Shown: positions 7,091-13,430 of the stretch, piece by piece
Numbering within the stretch: the first letter of the stretch is position 1
Layout of the letters: the number at the start of each line of letters is the position of its first letter
From: CAZFAP01 sp964516325
GTDB lineage: Bacteria > Auribacterota > JABMQX01
Assembly (NCBI GenBank): GCA_964516325.1
Contig: CAZFAP010000126.1
Span: 1 to 14,389, forward strand
Length of the DNA stretch: 14,389 nt
Direction of reading: 5' to 3'
Translations under genes and position numbers: made by a program
Notes under the pieces: model-generated
What the model was told of the DNA's origin: nothing
What the model saw: the letters and a program-made list of their open reading frames with translations, nothing else
Database searches by the model: none

Positions 7091-7531
7091 TCAGCCCGCG
7101 CGACGCGGGCGTCGGGGTTTCTTTGCAGCAGCCCGCTGAAGTTCGTCCCTACATCGCCGACAGCAAGCTTTCGGAATGACCTCTTTCTCGCCCGTGAACG
7201 GGTTCTCTCGTCGGCGCACGTTCTTTGCGATGAAAAGGTTCGGACAGGCCTTGCACTCTAAAACGGGCTGCGTGTAATCCCCACGGTAGCGGCGAGAGGC
7301 GTACCCAAGAAAAAGAAGCGCCGTGCGGGCTGCGGTTTCTTGACATATCGTCCGGTCATCGGGCTTAACGAGAGGCACGCGGAACGAGTTCGGCGAGTCT
7401 TGGACGAATACGAGCGACAATTGATCCGGCGTTATCGGAGAGAGTTGCAAGTCCTTCGAGGGGAAAGACCGATTTCCTAACTGATTATCCTTCTTTATGA
7501 ACCACCAGGATGTTTTGTCCACATTCCTCAC
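7091..7531 (-). CDS. CGNR-like zinc-finger protein
   Basis: The frame gives up to 146 residues. The C-terminal third carries CKAC (C93, C96) and, about 27 residues later, CCRRC (C123, C124, C127), followed by a basic tail rich in Arg and Lys. This C-x2-C...C-x2-C plus basic tail resembles the treble-clef CGNR type zinc finger found at the end of some small regulators. That assignment is tentative. The start is uncertain. The first possible codon is GTG at 7531 without a ribosome site, and it would overlap the upstream gene by 47 nt; a TTG or coupled start after 7485 is possible. It is the last intact gene of the small-gene patch before the RHH relic. Confidence 0.55.
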   Translation of the reverse strand: MRNVDKTSWWFIKKDNQLGNRSFPSKDLQLSPITPDQLSLVFVQDSPNSFRVPLVKPDDRTICQETAARTALLFLGYASRRYRGDYTQPVLECKACPNLFIAKNVRRRENPFTGEKEVIPKACCRRCRDELQRAAAKKPRRPRRAG

Positions 7532-7889
7532 AAGTTAGAAAACTCGGACAGGAGCAAGCCAAAAGGGGGTCAAGGTCTTCCATTTCCCATTTCTGGCTGC
7601 ATTTGTTACACCACGCATTAACGTCCAAGCATATCGTGCCTACTTTTTCCCATTCATAACCGCCACCGATGTGTGGCTTTCGGTCAAGGCGGCCTACAAC
7701 GCTCCCACTCCTCAGTAACATCGTCTCTATCTCTTCCGTCACAATTTGTCGCATAGTAGCTATTTCTTCCTCCCATTTCCGGCAGGTTTCGTCGAGTCTC
7801 GCCTCACACGCTTCTCTCAACCTGAATTGGAAATAAGCCACTCCCATAAAAATAACCATCAAGAAGGCGAACGCTGACCCGATGACCAT
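7485..7889 (-). CDS. Membrane-anchored zinc-ribbon-like protein
   Basis: This 134-residue protein starts with one hydrophobic segment (residues 2-20). A charged region likely to be helical or coiled coil follows (about 23-58, rich in Glu, Arg and Lys). The C-terminal half contains CNKC (C94, C97), CSC (C112, C114) and CEEC (C120, C123), a pattern suggesting one zinc ribbon or two partial metal sites. The ATG at 7889 is chosen over an adjacent TTG because GAGGG lies 7 nt before it. The expected topology is an N-terminal membrane anchor with a metal-binding domain on one side. I do not recognise a named family. Its neighbours are also small Cys-cluster proteins. Confidence 0.65.
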   Translation of the reverse strand: MVIGSAFAFLMVIFMGVAYFQFRLREACEARLDETCRKWEEEIATMRQIVTEEIETMLLRSGSVVGRLDRKPHIGGGYEWEKVGTICLDVNAWCNKCSQKWEMEDLDPLLACSCPSFLTCEECGQNILVVHKEG

Positions 7890-7964
7890 CAATAGACCCT
7901 CTACTTGGTTTTGCCAACATTGGTAAAAGAGTCTCGTTCAAAACTCAATTTCTCAACCGCCGCT

Positions 7965-8066
7965 GGGAACGCCTATTCAACTCCGTTCAGGACGTTCCCC
8001 CGGCTGCCGCGACCAGCCTTCGGCGACCTCACCCTACAGCATGCTGAGGAGCCGAGGGTCTTTTTT
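7965..8066 (+). terminator. Two stem-loops ending in a U-tract; possible sRNA 3' end
   Basis: GGGAACG (7965-7971) pairs with CGTTCCC (7993-7999). Next CCTTCGGC (8017-8024) pairs with GCCGAGGG (8051-8058), extended past a small bulge by CCTCA (8027-8031) with TGAGG (8045-8049). TCTTTTTT (8059-8066) follows immediately. One pair in the main stem is T-G, which is a good G-U wobble only in a plus-strand RNA. This is a convincing intrinsic terminator form, yet no plus-strand gene precedes it. It may end a small RNA that starts in the 7890-7960 region, but I found no clear promoter there. Confidence 0.5.
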
Positions 8067-8075
8067 CCCTCGGAT

Positions 8076-8273
8076 TCAACGACCGCCAGCCGGCTTCCAG
8101 GCGGGGCAGGCTCGGCGATTGAACCATATTGGTTGTTGGCGGTCCGACTTGCATGAACCTGGGAGGTAATCTCCGCACGTCCCGCACGTCTGCTTCATCC
8201 ACTGTAGCTGTTCCTCAATTTTCTGCACTCGTCCCGATAGCTCAGCAACTCTCTTCTCGATGTCTTCTTCCAT
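8076..8273 (-). CDS. Small coiled-coil protein with four-Cys cluster
   Basis: This 65-residue protein has an N-terminal heptad-like helix (residues 1-28, pattern ELSGRVQKIEEQL). A cluster follows with CGTC (C30, C33), C41 and CPAW (C56). The C-x2-C...C...C-x2-W arrangement is common in short phage and plasmid proteins thought to bind zinc, but I cannot name a family. AAAGGAG lies about 10 nt before ATG. The overlapping plus-strand frame is a shadow. It is followed downstream by a 7-bp hairpin (8052-8073). Confidence 0.6.
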   Translation of the reverse strand: MEEDIEKRVAELSGRVQKIEEQLQWMKQTCGTCGDYLPGSCKSDRQQPIWFNRRACPAWKPAGGR

Positions 8274-8398
8274 TGGTTCTTCGCTCCTTTCCTGCTCGCC
8301 CGCGCTTGCTCGCCATCACAGAACTTCTTCGAGACGCCAAGCTCCGCAAGGGTGGGAGTATCTTTCGGAATTATCTGTTTGATTGAGGTCGAAAGATG

Positions 8399-8635
8399 TT
8401 AAGGTTTGGGGCGATACTTCCGCTTGATTTGCCTATCCCTCTCTGACGGGAGGGGCATGGTCGCACCGCATTCTCGGCATATCCACCAAAATGCAGGTGG
8501 TTCAAAGCTCATATCCTTGTATTCATCCATAATTCCTTTGCGGTGTTGCTTCGCGCAACGCGGACATGGCATCCCAGTGTCCGACCTTATCTTGTGCAAA
8601 GTTGGACCTGTCTTTTCTTCATTTGAATCTGCCAC
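8399..8635 (-). CDS. Small zinc-ribbon protein
   Basis: This 78-residue protein begins with GTG, preceded by a GAGGAGAGAG purine run as ribosome site. It contains CPRC (C24, C27) and CREC (C53, C56), spaced as in a zinc ribbon, with an aromatic WWI just before the second pair and a basic end (KRKYRPK). Its role is unknown; DNA or RNA contact or a structural zinc site are possible. After its TAA stop the same frame stays open for 67 codons without a usable start. Confidence 0.6.
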   Translation of the reverse strand: MADSNEEKTGPTLHKIRSDTGMPCPRCAKQHRKGIMDEYKDMSFEPPAFWWICRECGATMPLPSERDRQIKRKYRPKP

Positions 8636-8747
8636 GTTTACTCTCTCCTCTTCGCTTATTCGATTGCTGTCCCGCCCTTGGGTTCAACGGTTGCCGAGGG
8701 GGGGTGTATCCGTTCTCTCGGAGAGCGGGAAAACACCGGAAAGCCGT

Positions 8748-8993
8748 CTACCTTGCGCCAGGATGCCCGACCGCCCTTTGGCGACGGGTCTTTTTCCGTG
8801 TCTCTTGCGGAATGACCCGTCCGGCGAGCGCAGCAATTTCTTCAGTTCTGGCAGCCGCCCGAAGGCAGCGCCGCACCGCTGCGGGCGGTTTGACAGCCCA
8901 TGCTTCGCAGAGTTCCCGCAGCGCTTGCGCGTCCTGCCCGTCGAGCCGGACTGTTACCCGGTAAACCTTTGCGTCCTTGTTTTTGGCAGCCAT
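8748..8993 (-). CDS. Ribbon-helix-helix-like DNA-binding protein
   Basis: This 81-residue protein has a basic N-terminus, a beta-strand-like KVYRVTVRLD (9-18), a first helix (QDAQALRELCEAWAV) and a second helix (PPAAVRRCLRAAARTEEI). These make the order strand-helix-helix of the ribbon-helix-helix fold. The tail is Arg-rich. Such proteins are commonly plasmid, phage or antitoxin repressors and bind DNA as dimers. No toxin is obvious directly beside it. The start ATG at 8993 has only a weak ribosome site. A TTGACA on the minus strand at 9042-9037 could be its -35, but the -10 (TTACCA) is poor. Confidence 0.6.
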   Translation of the reverse strand: MAAKNKDAKVYRVTVRLDGQDAQALRELCEAWAVKPPAAVRRCLRAAARTEEIAALAGRVIPQETRKKTRRQRAVGHPGAR

Positions 8994-9033
8994 TATGTGC
9001 CTATCTCACGTCGTGGTAACGTCTGATAATGCG

Positions 9034-9111
9034 TTATGTCAACTTGCCACTTTTCCGCTTTTGCGGGAGGGCAATGATTTCTCGGCGCGCCTCGTCCCGC
9101 GACATTTTCAT
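9034..9111 (-). CDS. Possible 25-codon ORF after the HAF-repeat gene
   Basis: Starting 15 nt after the HAF-repeat gene's stop, ATG at 9111 is preceded at 9-nt spacing by AGGAG. It opens a 25-residue peptide, MKMSRDEARREIIALPQKRK and five more residues, ending at TAA 9034. The sequence reads like the amphipathic N-terminus of a longer protein. It could be a real small protein, or the start of a truncated gene. Evidence is limited to ribosome site and composition. Confidence 0.3.
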   Translation of the reverse strand: MKMSRDEARREIIALPQKRKSGKLT

Positions 9112-9126
9112 TTCATCAGGCTCCTG

Positions 9127-10311
9127 TCACGGAATAAGCTCAAGGCGGTAGAAGCCCGAGTTCACGGTCAGCGCGCTGGGGTCCAGGAAACGAAGTATGC
9201 AGCGCACAGGAGACACCACGTCGCTCAGCGGGCGCCATGTGGAGAGGTCCGTGCTCGCTTGGAGCTGATATGTGGACTCGTAGGGCACCTGGTAGACCAA
9301 CCTCAATCCCTCCGGCGTCAACTTGAGCGACACCAGCACGTCTGCCGCGGGGACAAGTAAGAACGCGCGATTGCGGCCGTCCGGCAACTTGCCGTCGCCG
9401 ATGACCCAGCCTCGGTTGTTTATGTCCTTAGCCTTGCTCGACTGCCAGCCCTGGGGATGGATGTCAGTCGTGCCACCCTCCGGTGTCCAGAGCACAGCCC
9501 GGCTCCCGCTGTAACCGACTATTTGCCCCGCGTCATTGATGGCGTACGCCGCCCGGCCTCCGATACTTCGGGAGGCCCCATTTTCGTAAAGGAACGCCTC
9601 GGTTTTAGTTTCCCCCACTATCTGCCCCTCGTTATTGATGTCCCAAGCGCGCCCGAATGTTCCCAGGTCAACCGCCGTCCCCCCACCGGCCGGTGTCCAG
9701 TTCTCGCACAGGAAGGGCCGGCTGCCCTGGCTTACCTCATAGTACCCTACAATCTGGCCCTGGTCGTTGACCGACAAGGCTGCACCCTCGGAGCCCTGTA
9801 GTGCTCGAATCTCCGCAACGAAGCCGGCCGCCATATCAAACACCGCCGGCACGCCCCACTTCTCTCCCACGGCCTGACCGACATTGTTTACACCATAGGG
9901 GAGGGCATAGTATGTCCCGGCCGTAACCATTTCGCGGACATCCTGACCATCATAAAGCACGGCACCGTCCTCATCGTTCCATCCTACTACTTGCCCGCCG
10001 TCATTGATAGCCTGAGCATGCTCGATCGCCGTGAGCTGATGAAGCTCGTCCTGAATCGTGTCCCGAATCTCCCGCATTCCCCCTTCCGGAGTCCACAGGA
10101 ACGGCCGCAGGCCATCGGGCGCGTAGGCTTCGCCTACGACCTCACCATGGTTGTTGATGGAGTACGCCCAAGCCTGATCCTCGCCAAGCCCGAAGCTCCC
10201 CAGGTCAATGGGCGGGTTGTAAGCCACGGCGCCAACGAAATTCCCTCCGGCCCCCGCAATGCCGAGCATAATCGCACCCTGCAGTATTCCCTTGGCAATT
10301 GCCTTTCCCAT
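9127..10311 (-). CDS. Secreted HAF-repeat protein
   Basis: This 394-residue protein has an N-terminal hydrophobic segment ending in VGAVA (residues 8-30) that fits a signal peptide. Seven HAF-type repeats of the form [AY]xINxxGQIVG follow, near residues 52-60, 102-110, 141-149, 181-189, 225-233, 258-266 and 297-305. Several are followed by PFLW or AFLY-type strands, so a beta-propeller-like body is likely. A C-terminal module (about 325-394) contains TYQLQASTDLSTW and ends FYRLELIP. The family is annotated as extracellular; its function is unknown. The start at 10311 is set by GGAGGAGGG ahead of ATG and by the signal sequence; the longer frame upstream adds 77 unlikely residues. It lies head-to-head with a beta-helix protein remnant. 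Confidence 0.85.
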   Translation of the reverse strand: MGKAIAKGILQGAIMLGIAGAGGNFVGAVAYNPPIDLGSFGLGEDQAWAYSINNHGEVVGEAYAPDGLRPFLWTPEGGMREIRDTIQDELHQLTAIEHAQAINDGGQVVGWNDEDGAVLYDGQDVREMVTAGTYYALPYGVNNVGQAVGEKWGVPAVFDMAAGFVAEIRALQGSEGAALSVNDQGQIVGYYEVSQGSRPFLCENWTPAGGGTAVDLGTFGRAWDINNEGQIVGETKTEAFLYENGASRSIGGRAAYAINDAGQIVGYSGSRAVLWTPEGGTTDIHPQGWQSSKAKDINNRGWVIGDGKLPDGRNRAFLLVPAADVLVSLKLTPEGLRLVYQVPYESTYQLQASTDLSTWRPLSDVVSPVRCILRFLDPSALTVNSGFYRLELIP

Positions 10312-10363
10312 GTTTCCCTCCTCCCGTTTCAGGGTTTCAACCTCGCACACTCTCTTTGTAATG

Positions 10364-10385
10364 GCCAAGAAATCACTTTCTTGGC
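10364..10385. repeat. Perfect 9-bp hairpin upstream of HAF-repeat gene
   Basis: GCCAAGAAA (10364-10372) and TTTCTTGGC (10377-10385) are perfectly complementary with a 4-nt loop, 52 nt upstream of the HAF-repeat start. No T-tract follows on either strand, so it is not a typical terminator. It may be an operator or a leader stem. The rest of 10312-10630 shows no gene and no promoter that I trust. Confidence 0.45.
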
Positions 10386-10540
10386 GTCGGGTCGCGGCCC
10401 GGGAATGCTCAATCTGCCCACCGCTTCCCTCTTGCGGTCTTCGGTCAAGTGAACATAAAGTGTGGCTGTCCAATATGCCTTTACAGCCGATAGGAGCAAC
10501 CGAGCTTCGTGCCAGACCCTGTTGAAGGCCGCAGTCCCGC

Positions 10541-10987
10541 ATGCCAGCGTCGGGAGTCGGGCTTCTTCCCTATGCGGACACGCCAAACTTACCATGCGGC
10601 GAGAGGCTATTCAAACGAAAAGTGTCCGCCTCCCCCTGCGTTGACGCCGGGAGTAACGGCGTTCCGGGTCTTCCCGAGGAAGACGTGCGGGGCATGCACA
10701 GGGTCTTATACGGGGGAAAAGCGCTGGAAGTGGACATCGGGGCGTATGAGTTTCATATCTGGCCCCCTTCGTTGGACTCTCAGACTGGAGATGCGACCGT
10801 CACGTGGAGTAGCTTGACGGGCAAGACGTACTCGATTTACTCATCAGGCGACATGCTGACCTGGGAGCTTTCGGCTGAGGGCATCGGCTCCAACGGAGAT
10901 ACCGTGACGACGTGGGTTGACCCCGGCGCGGGGCTTCGGTCATCCGGTGTTCTCAGACGATACTACAAGGTAACAGAGAGTCCGTAG
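10541..10987 (+). pseudogene. 3' remnant of a beta-helix surface protein
   Basis: The frame encodes 148 residues, of which only residues 31-148 (from 10631) look like protein. SPCVDAG followed by DIGAYEF (66-72) is the typical closing strand of right-handed beta-helix, polymorphic-outer-membrane-like proteins. A C-terminal module then reads VTWSSLTGKTYSIYSSGDML and ends RRYYKVTESP. Such proteins normally have hundreds of residues before this point, and none are encoded upstream: the frame is closed by TGA at 10523, and no ribosome site or signal peptide precedes the ATG. I therefore read it as the 3' end of a gene whose 5' part was lost. A short functional protein is unlikely. Confidence 0.6.
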
Positions 10988-11058
10988 GGGCATGGACGCC
11001 GCGGAGGAATATGGGGCGTGGGGGCCCGCGTCCGTGCGTGATCTTTTGTTTTGGCGTA

Positions 11059-11118
11059 GCGCTCGCTCGATTTCTCGATTAGTCTGGAGTCTGGTTTGGA
11101 TAGTGGACTATCGAGCGC
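11059..11118. repeat. Inverted repeat between beta-helix remnant and hicA
   Basis: GCGCTCG (11059-11065) and CGAGCGC (11112-11118) are complementary and enclose a second palindrome, GATAGT-GG-ACTATC (11099-11112). A short direct repeat, TCTGGAG/TCTGGTT, lies inside. The gap (10988-11146) holds no gene. The element may be another dispersed repeat. Confidence 0.4.
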
Positions 11119-11146
11119 AGAAGGAGTTAGGAATATGGCGAGAAAA

Positions 11147-11377
11147 CTACAATTGCTTCATGATCTCAAGATATTGTTCGGAGGTGATGCCCAGAGTTCG
11201 TAGATTGGTTTTAATGTGAAAAGGCGTGAGAGTTCGGCAGGGAACAATTACAGGACGTTTCAAATCTTGACGGCGCCATTTGCGATGACTTGCTTCTTGT
11301 CCAACAAAAGTGCATCCGATATGCCGTAGGAATCTCTCAAAGCGTTTGTAGTTTATTGGGTTGATGCGATGGGACAC
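11147..11377 (-). CDS. hicA: HicA-like toxin (mRNA interferase)
   Basis: This 76-residue protein fits HicA, a small double-stranded-RNA-binding-fold ribonuclease that cleaves mRNA when free of HicB. Visible family features are the early RFLRHIGCTFVGQEASHRKW with the likely catalytic histidine H31, the central PVIVPC strand, and the closing LRTLGITSEQYLEIM helix. The usual G-S-H triad is A-S-H here. Translation likely begins at GTG 11377, six nt after the hicB stop, with no ribosome site of its own, so it depends on hicB translation. Coupling of this kind keeps toxin output below antitoxin. Confidence 0.8.
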   Translation of the reverse strand: MSHRINPINYKRFERFLRHIGCTFVGQEASHRKWRRQDLKRPVIVPCRTLTPFHIKTNLRTLGITSEQYLEIMKQL

Positions 11378-11383
11378 GAGATG

Positions 11384-11734
11384 TCACACAGAGACAGGTA
11401 TTGATACTTTTACCTTTTGCTCTCGACAAATCGCTTCGGGGGGAATCCAACGCTCCGGCTCTTTAGTCTGTGAAACCTTTTGCCATCCGCATTCGTGAAG
11501 CACTTCGGCCAAAGTGCCCATCTTCACCAGTTCTTTTAAGAAGATTCTTACCCCCTCATCAAACATCTTGACGGCATCTTCCCTGTTATCGCCGCATGTA
11601 GAATAATCAAGAAGTGGCGTGTAGGCAACAACCCCTCCTGCTTCTTCCAAGAACATAACGGGCAAGGAGACATCGAGTTCGACGCTATCTAACTCCTTGT
11701 CCTGCCGCAGGATAATAAGCCCCTTCATCTTCAT
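11384..11734 (-). CDS. hicB: HicB-like antitoxin
   Basis: This 116-residue protein resembles HicB antitoxins with the degenerate RNase H-like fold. VELDVSLPVMFLEEAGGVVAYTP gives the first strands, followed by STCGDNREDAVKMFDEGVR, where HicB proteins carry the GxTxxEA helix. The rest (LAEVLHECGW and a Pro/Trp-rich tail) is less conserved, and I see no clear C-terminal DNA-binding helix-turn-helix or RHH domain. AGGAG precedes ATG at 11734 by 9 nt, and a promoter lies just upstream (11766-11794). The gene precedes hicA, the reverse of the commonest hicA-hicB order. HicB should bind and block HicA and may repress its own promoter. Confidence 0.75.
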   Translation of the reverse strand: MKMKGLIILRQDKELDSVELDVSLPVMFLEEAGGVVAYTPLLDYSTCGDNREDAVKMFDEGVRIFLKELVKMGTLAEVLHECGWQKVSQTKEPERWIPPEAICREQKVKVSIPVSV

Positions 11735-11765
11735 TTATAATTTCTCCTTCTCAGTGTCGCTAAAG

Positions 11766-11794
11766 CATATCGCATGCCGGCAGGAACGTGTCAA
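11766..11794 (-). promoter_or_regulatory. hicBA promoter
   Basis: On the minus strand TTGACA (11794-11789) is followed after 17 bp by GATATG (11771-11766). The -10 is weak but preceded by TG at the extended position. The start would be near 11759, giving a 25-nt leader to hicB. The spacer contains GCCGGC and GCATGC palindromes, which could be part of an operator. Confidence 0.6.
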
Positions 11795-12390
11795 GAGAAT
11801 TTCAACTTTTTTAACGACTGTGTTGCGTCCCTGGTTTCCGCATGGAAGGGCGTTAGCTCTACAGTTGAACTTGTTTGACTGAGTGCAACACGGGAACGAA
11901 ACTTGTTTGGTACAAGAGTAACCGGATACTTTCGGTTTATCTTTACCCCGGTTGATAGTCCCACCTCTGTTCTCTCTTGCTCTCTGTTTTTTGACAAAAT
12001 CTTAGCAAATCCCCGACGAATTGTCAATCCAAACAGCGGAAAGACCAGAGTGAAAGTTATGCAGAGACTGTCCGGCTATTTCTGCGTCTGGGTCAGAGGG
12101 ATGATCTTTTCATCCGGCTTTTCCACTGTGGGCAGAGACAGTCCCGGCACAGCCGCTCGATGGTGCCCCGTGTCCACGGGCCGTCTCAGGACGCGGGGCG
12201 CCCGCCAGCCGAGAGAAGCGACTCGCGGTTGCACATCCGCAAATGCCCGTTCCAGCCGGGCGCCCGGACACCCCTTGCCAGTCAGGTTCTCCCGACGGGG
12301 CCGCCAAGGGGAGGGGCGCGTCGGGGAAAACGCGCCGGGGATACGGGCGGCCCCGCCGGTTTGATTTCGTCTCGCCGCTCGTGAGTTCCC
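11795..12390. other. Gene-free region between hicBA and the MNT-HEPN pair
   Basis: The left part (to about 12060) has moderate GC and only a weak 78-codon frame with no domain and no ribosome site. From 12100 to 12370 the sequence is very GC-rich with long overlapping frames in several phases, which is typical of non-coding high-GC DNA. I find no RNA gene, terminator or repeat that I can defend. Confidence 0.5.
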
Positions 12391-12771
12391 TCAGCCCGCC
12401 AGTTGATTCAGGAACCGCTCCAGTTCAACCTCGACCCGCCGCAGGACGTCTTCGGATTCCAGGACTAACAGTTTCATCTCGTGCCACCGCAGCTCGATCG
12501 CATACGGCGTCAACGGTTCTACGACGGGGAGCAGCTCCAGGAATGCCGGGTCGAATTTCGCGCATAACTTGGTGAGCTTGGCCAGGTTATGCGTAAATGG
12601 GAAGTCGGCGCCGTGGTGCGTCAGGAACCCCTTGCGGAATTTTTCAGCGGCCTGTTGGCCGTGAAAGCACGCGGCGTCGAGCGCTCCCGGCCGCCGGGAA
12701 GCCTTCAACGCCGTGAGGTCGCTCTGTGCTTTTAATAGCCACCCGCGCACGAGGTCAGCGTTGCCGCTCAT
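12391..12771 (-). CDS. HEPN-domain protein (MNT-HEPN partner)
   Basis: This 126-residue, largely helical protein matches the HEPN family (the PF05168-like type). The N-terminus WLLKAQSDLTALKAS is followed by ACFHGQQAAEKFRKGFLTHH and THNLAKL, the conserved core. A C-terminal helix with the signature RWHEMKLLVLESEDVLRRVE packs the bundle. HEPN proteins paired with a nucleotidyltransferase are often the toxin or effector half of type VII toxin-antitoxin modules. The canonical R-x4-6-H ribonuclease motif is not obvious, so activity is uncertain. ATG at 12771 overlaps the end of the nucleotidyltransferase gene by 17 nt and is preceded by GGAAGGAAGGG. Confidence 0.85.
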   Translation of the reverse strand: MSGNADLVRGWLLKAQSDLTALKASRRPGALDAACFHGQQAAEKFRKGFLTHHGADFPFTHNLAKLTKLCAKFDPAFLELLPVVEPLTPYAIELRWHEMKLLVLESEDVLRRVEVELERFLNQLAG

Positions 12772-13078
12772 AGAGGACCCTTCCTTCCCGAAGCGCTGTG
12801 GTTACGAATGCGCTTGGGACAGCGCTCCAGTCCCGCACCTCCGCCGGAGTATAAACCATCACCTCGACCTCCACGGGGAGGTCCGCGAGCAAGGCATAAA
12901 GGGGTGCGGCCCGACGGTAGCGGGGTTGATCCGATTCCTTAATGACAAGCAAGTCAACGTCGCTGTCTGGGCGTGGCGTGCCCCGTGCGCGGCTGCCGAA
13001 CAGGACGATGCGGTCAGGCTGCGCGGCGTCCCGGATGCGCTTCACGACTTCGGACAACAAGCTATCCGTGGCATTCAC
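12755..13078 (-). CDS. Minimal nucleotidyltransferase (MNT-HEPN)
   Basis: This 107-residue protein has the minimal polymerase-beta-type nucleotidyltransferase signature. G28-S29 lies in VLFGSRARG, then D40 and D42 in SDVDLLVI, and an acidic strand VEVEVMVY (E70, E72) follows for the third ligand. In MNT-HEPN modules the enzyme transfers AMP to the HEPN partner and so neutralises it. The start is set at GTG 13078, because AGGAG lies 8 nt before it. An ATG at 13099 would place this ribosome site inside the gene and has only a weak site itself. The HEPN gene follows with a 17-nt overlap, so the two are translated together. The promoter is at 13237-13265. Confidence 0.85.
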   Translation of the reverse strand: MNATDSLLSEVVKRIRDAAQPDRIVLFGSRARGTPRPDSDVDLLVIKESDQPRYRRAAPLYALLADLPVEVEVMVYTPAEVRDWSAVPSAFVTTALREGRVLYERQR

Positions 13079-13236
13079 GGCGTATTCTCCTGTTCCCATG
13101 TGGCACCCAACGGCAACGACTCTATCTTCTTGCGGCTTCAGGGTCGCGAGCCTCAGTCGCTGCCAGCACCCGCATTGTGACGGGACCGTCCGGAGCACGA
13201 CCAGCAAGCGAGCTATTTGCGGCGCTGCAATTTCAT

Positions 13237-13265
13237 AGATTATCGGCCGTCGGCACGCAAGTCAA
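13237..13265 (-). promoter_or_regulatory. Promoter of the MNT-HEPN operon
   Basis: On the minus strand TTGACT (13265-13260) and TAATCT (13242-13237) are spaced by exactly 17 bp. Transcription would start near 13230, giving a leader of about 150 nt before the GTG at 13078. No gene lies in 13079-13430. A weak 5-bp GC hairpin at 13398-13410 is the only candidate for ending the pseudopilin transcript. Confidence 0.65.
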
Positions 13266-13430
13266 GACAAAGATGGTTGAGCTGCCAATTGTTCAGAGAC
13301 CTCATTGGCTGTGACCGAGAAGCGCACCGCCGACCTCAGAGGGCGATGAAATAGAATGACCTCGTCGGAAGAGGGAGATCGCGTTTAAACTCCCCGCGCC
13401 CCCGAGGGGCAGACTGGAAGCATCCGTGCG

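Noticed and set aside
8052..8073. CCGAGGG/CCCTCGG hairpin as a minus-strand terminator of the 8076-8273 gene
   Set aside because: On the minus strand the stem is followed by CTCCTCAGC, not a T-tract; the same bases make a better plus-strand terminator.
8067..8080. CTCGGATTCAAC as a possible copy of the tRNA-Cys 3' end (attachment site)
   Set aside because: Only nine bases match the complement of the T arm (CTCGGATTC), then the match is lost; too short to claim an attR.
8406..9026. Plus-strand frame of 206 codons
   Set aside because: Covers two minus-strand genes with ribosome sites and recognisable zinc-ribbon and RHH patterns; no domain in the plus frame.
12110..12575. Several overlapping frames on both strands in the GC-rich stretch
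   Set aside because: Frames exist in nearly all phases, none has a ribosome site plus a domain; a short GTIERLCRDCLCPQW segment looked zinc-ribbon-like but is closed by a TGA just upstream.
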